A model generated the notes under the pieces. It was not told the origin of the DNA and searched no databases. It worked only from the letters and a program-made list of their open reading frames with translations. A stretch of 64,000 nt of DNA from a virus. A program made the position numbers and the translations under genes. How positions within the stretch are numbered: the stretch's first letter is position 1; each line of letters starts with the position of its first letter. This document shows positions 43,408-50,230 of the stretch, piece by piece. The stretch covers positions 33,059-97,058 of IMG/VR virus record IMGVR_UViG_3300037845_000036; one strand, 5' to 3'.

Positions 43408-44417
43408 CGTGCCCCCGGTCCAATGCGACCCTCTTTAATCAAATCGGCTTTGTGCCGCGCATATTCGCTTTCAGGAATACCGTCGCGGCGCGCCTGTTCT
43501 TTTTCTTCACGCGTGAGATAGACTTCGGTAACACCCGCGTTGGTCCGAACCGAACCATTGACGGCGCCCCCCGCTGGTGCGGTAGTCATGCGCGCGGCTT
43601 GTCGGGCATCTTCGGCGTTCCGCCCACCGGGTTGCGCGGTGACATTCGTTTGGCTCGTTGGCGTTTCTTGCTGTCTCTGTATCAAGCCAAGCTCAGTGCG
43701 GATAAAATCTAGATAATCCTGGCTGTACGAAGGGATGCCTTTGTTGTTTTCTGCATACTGTGCGGCGGCTATGGCGCGGCGCTGGAAATTCTGATCCGAA
43801 AAAAATCGCGAACCCTCGGCGGAGCGCAACCAATCCTGTACCAATGGCGGGCGTGCTTGAATGAATTGTTCCCGCGCTTCATCGGCGCTTGGTTGCTGTT
43901 GCGGCTGCCGCCCCGTATCAGCAGGCGGATTTTTAATCCGCGCATCGAGTTCTGCCTTCCCGGCCTCTAGCTGAGCAATATGACCGCCGATAACGGCCAT
44001 CTCCCGATTGATCTTGGCGACAGCAGCAAAGTCTCCCGCACCGTGCGCGGCGGCTAATTGCTGTTCCAGCGTCTCCAGTTTCCCAGTTTGGGCATTTAGC
44101 GCGTTACCGATCGCGTCAAACTGCGCTTGCTCGGTTGAACGGCGTCCCTCTGTCGTCGCATGGTGCGCGGCATTCGTCGCCTCTGTCGCGCGAGCCTCGG
44201 CCGCCTGACGTGCGCGTTCCGCACTCGCTGCCCGATCACGTTCCGCCTGCAGCGCTTTTTCCTTTTCGGAATCGCGCGCCTCAAGCTCTTCAAGCTGCCG
44301 TTTTAGAGACGCGACAACATCTTCCTCGGTCTGAACTTCCGCCTCTGGCGTCTCAGCCGCTCGCGTACCTTGATCAACAGCGGCACTTGTCGGCTCGCGC
44401 AATATGGCGTCAGACAT
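43404..44417 (-). CDS. Probable scaffold protein (coiled coil)
   Basis: A 337-residue hydrophilic protein with AGGGGG upstream of the ATG. Residues about 25-145 form a long Glu/Ala/Gln/Arg coiled coil (VASLKRQLEELEARDSEKEK, FDAIGNALNAQTGKLETLEQ). The C-terminal part contains IPSYSQDYLDFIRTELGLI and a basic end ESEYARHKADLIKEGRI. A charged coiled coil encoded shortly before the capsid gene is the classical picture of a scaffold; no protease signature is present. Confidence 0.65.
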   Translation of the reverse strand: MSDAILREPTSAAVDQGTRAAETPEAEVQTEEDVVASLKRQLEELEARDSEKEKALQAERDRAASAERARQAAEARATEATNAAHHATTEGRRSTEQAQFDAIGNALNAQTGKLETLEQQLAAAHGAGDFAAVAKINREMAVIGGHIAQLEAGKAELDARIKNPPADTGRQPQQQPSADEAREQFIQARPPLVQDWLRSAEGSRFFSDQNFQRRAIAAAQYAENNKGIPSYSQDYLDFIRTELGLIQRQQETPTSQTNVTAQPGGRNAEDARQAARMTTAPAGGAVNGSVRTNAGVTEVYLTREEKEQARRDGIPESEYARHKADLIKEGRIGPGAR

Positions 44418-44428
44418 TTATCGGCCCC

Positions 44429-44902
44429 CTAAAGCAAACGGCCGGGATATTTCACCCGACCCCTAATGTGCGCGTCCTGAATGACGCGGCACTTAACAAA
44501 TTGCGTGCGTTCGTTAAGCATCGCCACGTCTTTGTCCCAGCCGTCCGAGTTGCGATAGAGCACCCAATCGCCGCGCTCTACTTTGAGACCGTGGAATTTG
44601 TTATTCGCGTCATCGACAAAGGCTGTCGGACCAGTTTTGAGCACAAGACCGATTACGCCCTGCCACACATCCTCGCGCTGCGTTTCGGCGGCAGCAATGA
44701 GTCCGGCACCGATCTGCGAGCGGATATATTTCGCCACCAGCACATCGTTGAAGAACAATTCGATATCGTCAAGATCGCCTAATTTCTCAAAGATGAACTC
44801 TTTTACATCATCTTCGGCATCAAACCATTTCCGCTGGCCGACGATGGCCCGACCATCCATGCCGACAAGGTTCATGCTCGGCGTAACTAATGCGTCGCTC
44901 AT
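44429..44902 (-). CDS. GroES-like (Cpn10-fold) phage protein
   Basis: A 157-residue protein resembling a co-chaperonin. It has a strand-turn LFFNDVLVAKYI, a flexible loop region SQIGAGLIAAAETQREDV (mobile-loop position), then WQGVIGLVLKTGPTAF, LKVERGDWVLYRNSDG and a final strand VKCRVIQDAHIRG. The order Q-G-V/I-V ... G-P/G ... GD-W-V-x-Y is that of GroES and phage analogues such as T4 gp31. If correct it would partner host GroEL for capsid folding, in keeping with its place two genes before the capsid. Only remote similarity is seen. Confidence 0.55.
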   Translation of the reverse strand: MSDALVTPSMNLVGMDGRAIVGQRKWFDAEDDVKEFIFEKLGDLDDIELFFNDVLVAKYIRSQIGAGLIAAAETQREDVWQGVIGLVLKTGPTAFVDDANNKFHGLKVERGDWVLYRNSDGWDKDVAMLNERTQFVKCRVIQDAHIRGRVKYPGRLL

Positions 44903-45099
44903 CCCCGCTCCACGTCCTGTTTGATCTCGTCCGCTAGTTCCATTGCTGTGCGCAACCCATCAAAGAACCCGCAAGCAAAGCGATAGTCTGCAAAGTCTCC
45001 TGCCGCGCCGCGACCCAGTGAATCTTCGCGCTCATGAATAAGCTTTTCCACGCGGCGGGCCAGTTCTTCATGAAACCAAGGGGTATACCCGCCGATCAT
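44899..45099 (-). CDS. Small helical protein (66 aa)
   Basis: A 66-residue frame with two helices: WFHEELARRVEKLIHERED and ACGFFDGLRTAMELADEIK, joined by GAAGDFADYR. Overlaps of start and stop with both neighbours support it. Similar short proteins appear in phage head clusters; function unknown. Confidence 0.6.
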   Translation of the reverse strand: MIGGYTPWFHEELARRVEKLIHEREDSLGRGAAGDFADYRFACGFFDGLRTAMELADEIKQDVERG

Positions 45100-45536
45100 T
45101 TATTCTCGGGGGTTCCAACAAAGAACGGCAACCGGGTTTTCTTTGGATCGAGCAGCGTGCCATCTCCCGTCGCATTCAACTCTTCGCCGGGGAATCTCGG
45201 CCAACGCTTCGGGTCGCTCGGCGTCACGACGGCTTTTACAGGGGTGTATTCTTGAGGTTGCGGATCTGGGCGATGGCCGCCGCCCGCGAAATATGTTTCA
45301 GCGGTCATGCTGTGCGGCGGGTCAAACGGATCGGCGACAGGCAGCCCTTCGCCAATAATCGTTAGCACAAGACCTTGGCGATGATCCGCAGCGGCGACAA
45401 TTTCCACCCGATGGCCTTCGGGCAACGTCAACCGTTCAGCAATATTGGATAGGGAAAAGAACACGCGCGCAGCACCGATCAAATCAGCCTCCAAACGAGG
45501 ATGACGATCTTGCCCGCGATTGTCTGTGAAGAACAA
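45096..45536 (-). CDS. Phage protein, unknown (146 aa)
   Basis: Translated from TTG, or a later start. Contains AARVFFSLSNIAERLTLPEG, VEIVAAADHRQGLVLTIIGE and a C-terminal DPKKTRLPFFVGTPENK. The mixture of strands and a Pro-rich end gives no family clue. The stop overlaps the next ATG, so it is part of the head operon. Confidence 0.55.
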   Translation of the reverse strand: MFFTDNRGQDRHPRLEADLIGAARVFFSLSNIAERLTLPEGHRVEIVAAADHRQGLVLTIIGEGLPVADPFDPPHSMTAETYFAGGGHRPDPQPQEYTPVKAVVTPSDPKRWPRFPGEELNATGDGTLLDPKKTRLPFFVGTPENK

Positions 45537-45616
45537 GGCGACAACCGCTATGCCGCGCCGAGCGGCGGCTTACCCGAGCGCCAAGCTCGATGTTCGCCAA
45601 AGTAACAAAACGCTAC

Positions 45617-45853
45617 CTAATATTGTTTCCGTGACCTGTCAAGATACCATTGAGCACGTTTTGCATCAGTCATTCCCGACTTCGCCAGTTCTACGACTGG
45701 CTCCAAGCCATATTCGTTGACAAGCGCCCGCCATGCGGGCGGCGATTCATCAATCGCCGACATCCGTTCTTCCGCCGTCTTCTTACGCTCGGTCCAGAAC
45801 GCAGCCCCCATACCGGGCTTGTTATGGCTAATAATCGCCCGCCGCATTTTCAC
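45617..45853 (-). CDS. Small conserved phage protein (78 aa)
   Basis: Starts at GTG 45853 or ATG 45847. It contains ESPPAWRALVNEYGLEPVVEL and KRAQWYLDRSRKQY; the WRALVxEYGL segment is a familiar feature of small proteins in such phage clusters. It overlaps the end of the 377-aa gene by 26 bases. Function unknown. Confidence 0.65.
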   Translation of the reverse strand: MKMRRAIISHNKPGMGAAFWTERKKTAEERMSAIDESPPAWRALVNEYGLEPVVELAKSGMTDAKRAQWYLDRSRKQY

Positions 45854-46961
45854 TTTCGATTTTCATCTTCGCCCGCGCCAATCGCCCTTCGGCACTGAGC
45901 GCACCAGCGGCGGCTTTTGGTACGCGACCACCTTTGGCGCGCATCGGCATGCCCGGCATCCCCGGAGCCATCGGTGGACGAGCCATTCCCATACCCGCGC
46001 CGGGAGCCATCGGCATCCCCGCTGTCGGCATGCCGCCGGGCATGCCCATTCCAAGCCCCGGCGGCGGCATTGGTGGCCGAGGCGGCGGCATGCCGCCCGC
46101 TGCGGGTATGGGACCGGCTGGCATCGGGGGGCGATCAGCGCCACCAGTCGCCACAATCACGTTTACATGCCCCGCCTTGCCTTTGCCGCTTCTGCCTCCA
46201 TGCGCGCGGCGATGTTCGCGATCTTCCTCTTTTGCCCTGCCGCCACGCTTTTGCCCGACAAAACGGGGAGTCCCAATTGCGCCTGGTGTTGGACCTCCGG
46301 GGGCACTGACAGTCGGCGCGGTCTGCCCTGGCCCCATCATACTTGGCTGAGGCATTTGTGCCGCAGTCGGCGCGGGACGCGGCATATTCCCTCCGGGGGC
46401 GCCCATGCCAGGGCGCATACCCATGCCCATCCCAGGACCAGCCATGCCAGGACCGGGAAGGCCAGGGCGTTGCATTTGACCTCCGCCCATGCCCCCACCC
46501 ATGCCCATGGCTCCCACACCCATCGGCATACCGCCACCAGCCTGCCGTTTGGCGCGTCCGCCACGCTTCTGACCAGTGGCTTTGGGCTGATTCGGATTAT
46601 TGATCGAATTAGCTAAGCCAGCGTCAATCGCGCTCTGCATCGCCTGTTGAGCGGCGTTGTTGCTGGGATTCATCGCCTGATTGACCCCAGCGGAACCACC
46701 GTCATCGCGCTTCCTGCGCCCCGCACGATCCATGCGCTTGCGACCAGCGTGACCTTCAGCCACGCCCCCATCAGCGAGTTTCAATTTTGTCAGTGGCTTG
46801 CCGGGGTGATCGGCCTTCTCATGCTGGTGCACCCCTTTGATCACCATTACGCGATCATCACGAGCGCCAGAAATGCCGCCACCATGAGCGCGTCGGATCT
46901 CGTGAATTCTGTGGGAGTGCTGCCGAGTCGCCTCTTCGCGCAGATGTTTGTGCTCAGACAT
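45828..46961 (-). CDS. Gly/Met/Pro-rich low-complexity protein (377 aa)
   Basis: Preceded by GGGAGGAAATA. The N terminus is basic and histidine-containing. The centre is a repetitive Gly-Met-Pro region (GMGGGMGGGQM, GPGMGMGMRPG, APGMPGMPM) with RGGRAK motifs. The C-terminal part has GHVNVIVATGGADR and MRAKGGRVPKAAAGALSAEG. Proteins with these two motifs recur near phage portals. The long disordered region and RGG pieces suggest RNA/DNA contact or self-association, by composition only. Confidence 0.65.
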   Translation of the reverse strand: MSEHKHLREEATRQHSHRIHEIRRAHGGGISGARDDRVMVIKGVHQHEKADHPGKPLTKLKLADGGVAEGHAGRKRMDRAGRRKRDDGGSAGVNQAMNPSNNAAQQAMQSAIDAGLANSINNPNQPKATGQKRGGRAKRQAGGGMPMGVGAMGMGGGMGGGQMQRPGLPGPGMAGPGMGMGMRPGMGAPGGNMPRPAPTAAQMPQPSMMGPGQTAPTVSAPGGPTPGAIGTPRFVGQKRGGRAKEEDREHRRAHGGRSGKGKAGHVNVIVATGGADRPPMPAGPIPAAGGMPPPRPPMPPPGLGMGMPGGMPTAGMPMAPGAGMGMARPPMAPGMPGMPMRAKGGRVPKAAAGALSAEGRLARAKMKIESENAAGDY

Positions 46962-47209
46962 TATTTCCTCCCTCGCGGATGACCGAGACCCGTACCCACC
47001 CAGCCGGTATCCGTTTTTTGCCCGACAGCCTCGCGATCCTGTCTAGAATTTCTGGTTAATTGAATTTCCCAATCGCGATTAGCAGCAGCACGCTGGTCAT
47101 ATCCCCCATTGAGATCGGCGCGCCGCCCGCCACCCGCAAAGGGTTTGCTAATCTCTGGCGTCCTTTGCTCGGAAGGGCCAAGCCCTATTTCCAGCGATTT
47201 TCTTGCCAT
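46961..47209 (-). CDS. Small phage protein, unknown (82 aa)
   Basis: Start chosen at MARKSLEIGLGPSEQRTPE because GGAG lies seven bases upstream. Hydrophilic, Arg/Gly/Gln-rich, without cysteines or membrane segments. It lies between the portal and the low-complexity gene and its stop abuts the latter's start. Function unknown. Confidence 0.55.
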   Translation of the reverse strand: MARKSLEIGLGPSEQRTPEISKPFAGGGRRADLNGGYDQRAAANRDWEIQLTRNSRQDREAVGQKTDTGWVGTGLGHPRGRK

Positions 47210-47266
47210 CACGCACTCCAACGATTTCGCAGCCTATACCACATCAACACTGTTTCCGCCACGTCA

Positions 47267-49660
47267 TCAAAATGGGGATGGGTCAGGGTGCCGAACAAGT
47301 CCTAACCCGCCTCCAGGACCAATTGGCTGTTGCGCGTTCTGCTGCGCCCGTTGTTGAGATGCTTCGTGTTGATGTTGCTGCCCTTGCTTAATCAAATCCA
47401 TTTGTAAATTCGCTTGCTCACGTTCTTCTTGTGCCTTGCGATCGGCCGCTCTATCAGCCGACTCTAGCGCCGCCTCCTGCGCTCTTGCATTCTGATCGCG
47501 GGCATCTGCAGCGGCATTCGCTTGAATTTCCGCCATCTTCGCCTGATGTTCGGACGCCGCTTCTTGGGCGCGCTGCTGAATTTCCTGTGTTTTAGTAGCG
47601 GCCTGCTGTTGATTTTGTGCCGATTTAACTTGCAGCGCCGCCAGCGCCGCCATAGCGCTCGGGTCCATCTGCGGCTGTTCGGGTTGAGGCGGCAAAAAGA
47701 ATTTGTCAGGATCGGACACGCCGATCATTTCAAATATCCAGCGGTCAACCGCTTGCATATCGTATAAATCGGGGCGCATCGAAGCGATGGTCTTCACCGC
47801 CTGACATTTGATGAGGCGGATCAAATGCGATGCGGTGTTCGGGTCTGCCGCCGGCACCAATTCGAAATCGTCAAGCGCACGCAGGAATAATTCGGTTTCC
47901 CAATCAAAGGCCCGCTTTTTGTTTTTGTTCCATTTCCAGAACGCCTCGGGATTTTTCTTGTAGCGTTCCTTCAAAAGTTCGAGTTCTTCGGCCTGTGCGG
48001 CATGTAATCCAATATGAACCGCCGCCAGAACCTTTGTCGCTTGTTCGATCAGCGCCAGTGTTGTGCCCACAGGCGCATCTTGGCGCCCCTCGCCGACAGG
48101 CATCTCCGCCGTTCCCGCCACGCGATCCATGCGCTGTTCGACGTGCTGGGTAAACGCAACAAAGCCGGGGCCGACATCCTTGTACGGCAACGGTTTGATG
48201 ACTTGATCAAGCGGCAGGTTCCCTACGCCCTTGATGCCAAGACCACCGCCTGGCGGGATACGGTTCTGGTTTGTCCAGTTACGGATAATGCCTTCGTTGT
48301 AGATAAACCCAGGGAAATTCCCGAACATCCCAGCGTCAAGCGCCTCTCGCCAAGCAGCCGTCAGCGCCTTGTCGCCATTTCCCAACAAATTCAGAAGGCC
48401 CAGATCGTAAAATCCCATCGCAGGGATAAACCCGTACTTTACGAAGACTTGTCGCGCTTGATAAGTGTCGTCCTCTTCATCCCAATTCCGGCGAAGTTCC
48501 AATAATTCCCGCGCGTCCTTATCGATCGACACCTTATACGGCAGAGGGATACCAGTCGGTTCTCCCTTCCGCTTGTGTTCATACCCCCGGATGTCAAGTT
48601 CGACATAACTTTCGTAAATCGTGCGCGGCTGATCTTCCTGCCGCTGCGGTATCGGTTCCAACCCCTGTGCCGCAGCCTGCGCCTCGTCCACCGCGTTGGG
48701 CTGAAACTGCGGCTGATGCAAATCAATATCGCGGTACACACCCGCGATCTGCATCCTGCGCACCATCGCCTGCCGCATGATGAGCCGGTGCGTCACCCGC
48801 CCCGCGTCGCGGTGATCTGAAACCGCGTTGCTAACAATGATATCAGCGGCATCAACAAACCGACTGATCGGCCGCTCACGGATCGGGCAGTCATAAACCT
48901 TTTTGAACCCACACCCGCCAAACCCAACCCAGAACAGCATCCGCACTGAGTCGGGACGGTACCCACGGTCCACAACCGTCAGATTGTGGTTAAACCCACG
49001 TTCCAGCGCTTCTGCTAGTTCCTCGCGCCCCGCCTGCGCTGCCGCCACGAGATTGGGATCATCTAACGGCGGCCCGCCGTTATGCCCAACCCCCGGCTGT
49101 TCAGTAACGCCTCCCGGCTTTGTCGGGCGGTCATCCCGCACCTTGACCGGACCAGCGGGCGGATAAAGCTCAGCCGCCGCATTTGATTGAAACCGCACAA
49201 CCGCTTCCAACAACAGCGGGTGGCGGATCGTGGACATTCCCTCAAACGGACCCGTCGAATTTCCAATATCGCCAGTCGCCTTCTCCAGCAGCGTGCCGAG
49301 CATCTTTATGCCCTCGGCACGGTTCTCCAGCCACTCCTGCCGCGACTGATCGTCCGCCTCAATACCGCGCAGAACCTCTTCTACGATCCGCCCACGCTCA
49401 CCATCGTCCAGTTTCTCAGCAAGATTATCGTAAAACTTGTCTTCGCCATCATCCGCCCGCGTCGGGCGCGGGTTTAGCTGAATGACAACACCACCATCCT
49501 CGGTCGGGATCGATACCGTGCCGTCCGAATTCTGAATCGCCGCGTCGGCTGCGTCTTCAACCAACGACACCAACGAGCCGACATCATTCTCTCCCGACGC
49601 GAAAGGATCGGTGTCAGGTTCTAGTCGCTGGTTACGTGAAAAGGCCGGCAGATCGGACAT
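47267..49660 (-). CDS. Portal protein
   Basis: About 797 residues from MSDLPAFSRNQ (AAGG before the ATG; a GTG six codons earlier is possible). The body has portal features: RHPLLLEAVVRFQSNAAAEL, RMLFWVGFGGCGFKKVYDCP, GVYRDIDLHQPQF, YESYVELDIRGYEHKRKG, VEQRMDRVAGTAEMPVGEGR and APVGTTLALIEQATKV. It ends in a long Gln/Ala/Glu coiled region (about residues 670-780), the barrel/crown-like helix of P22-type portals. It forms the dodecameric gate for DNA at one capsid vertex. It follows the large terminase by one gene. Confidence 0.88.
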   Translation of the reverse strand: MSDLPAFSRNQRLEPDTDPFASGENDVGSLVSLVEDAADAAIQNSDGTVSIPTEDGGVVIQLNPRPTRADDGEDKFYDNLAEKLDDGERGRIVEEVLRGIEADDQSRQEWLENRAEGIKMLGTLLEKATGDIGNSTGPFEGMSTIRHPLLLEAVVRFQSNAAAELYPPAGPVKVRDDRPTKPGGVTEQPGVGHNGGPPLDDPNLVAAAQAGREELAEALERGFNHNLTVVDRGYRPDSVRMLFWVGFGGCGFKKVYDCPIRERPISRFVDAADIIVSNAVSDHRDAGRVTHRLIMRQAMVRRMQIAGVYRDIDLHQPQFQPNAVDEAQAAAQGLEPIPQRQEDQPRTIYESYVELDIRGYEHKRKGEPTGIPLPYKVSIDKDARELLELRRNWDEEDDTYQARQVFVKYGFIPAMGFYDLGLLNLLGNGDKALTAAWREALDAGMFGNFPGFIYNEGIIRNWTNQNRIPPGGGLGIKGVGNLPLDQVIKPLPYKDVGPGFVAFTQHVEQRMDRVAGTAEMPVGEGRQDAPVGTTLALIEQATKVLAAVHIGLHAAQAEELELLKERYKKNPEAFWKWNKNKKRAFDWETELFLRALDDFELVPAADPNTASHLIRLIKCQAVKTIASMRPDLYDMQAVDRWIFEMIGVSDPDKFFLPPQPEQPQMDPSAMAALAALQVKSAQNQQQAATKTQEIQQRAQEAASEHQAKMAEIQANAAADARDQNARAQEAALESADRAADRKAQEEREQANLQMDLIKQGQQHQHEASQQRAQQNAQQPIGPGGGLGLVRHPDPSPF

Positions 49661-49679
49661 CGGTGTGCCTTGCCGCACA

Positions 49680-49697
49680 TCATCTCAGCGGAGATGA
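49680..49697 (-). other. Hairpin before portal gene
   Basis: TCATCTC and GAGATGA form a 7-bp stem with a 4-base loop in the gap between the zinc-ribbon gene and the portal. No T-run follows. It may affect mRNA stability at the terminase/portal boundary. Confidence 0.4.
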
Positions 49698-49731
49698 CAT
49701 CATGCAGCTAATCGGCGCCCCGAGCGCTCCA

Positions 49732-50229
49732 CTAAGAGTGTGCCTCTAACGGATATTCTGCAAGCCCCTTCCGCGACATCGCCATTACGCCGCGCCGGAT
49801 CGTCGCGATTTTCTTTTTTGCCAGCGCTAACGCGTCGTCATAATCAATATTCGGTCCACCTAAAAAGAGAGTTGAACCGTTTTTAACATTTATTATCTCA
49901 GTACCCCTCACCCGCCAACCGGGAAACATCTTACGAGTTCCACTATTACAAAATCCCAAATATACCCGTATCAAATCATCTCTAAATATTTCTGCCCGTA
50001 CCGTCACGCCACGCATTATCCCATCACGCAACCGCTTATCCGTTAAGTATTTCAATGACTCCCCACTTAGATTTACCCATTGGCCCTTCTCTATCGTCGC
50101 CGTTATAACAAAATTCGCGCCACAGTCAGCGCATTTCTGTCGCGCAGTGACCGCCAGACCATCCTGCCCCAGCATCCACATCTGTCGCTCGGCGACATCC
50201 CCGCAAATAGGACAAGGGAAATTATACAT
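49732..50229 (-). CDS. Zinc-ribbon protein after terminase
   Basis: Starts at MYNFPCPICGDVAER, one base after the terminase stop. Two Cys pairs, CPIC (residues 6-9) and CADC, make a zinc ribbon. The remainder has beta segments GQWVNLSGESLKYLTD and VRAEIFRDDLIRVYLGFC and a C-terminal basic helix ALALAKKKIATIRRGV. Small zinc proteins near terminases may touch DNA, but I do not recognise this family. Confidence 0.6.
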   Translation of the reverse strand: MYNFPCPICGDVAERQMWMLGQDGLAVTARQKCADCGANFVITATIEKGQWVNLSGESLKYLTDKRLRDGIMRGVTVRAEIFRDDLIRVYLGFCNSGTRKMFPGWRVRGTEIINVKNGSTLFLGGPNIDYDDALALAKKKIATIRRGVMAMSRKGLAEYPLEAHS

Positions 50230-50230
50230 T

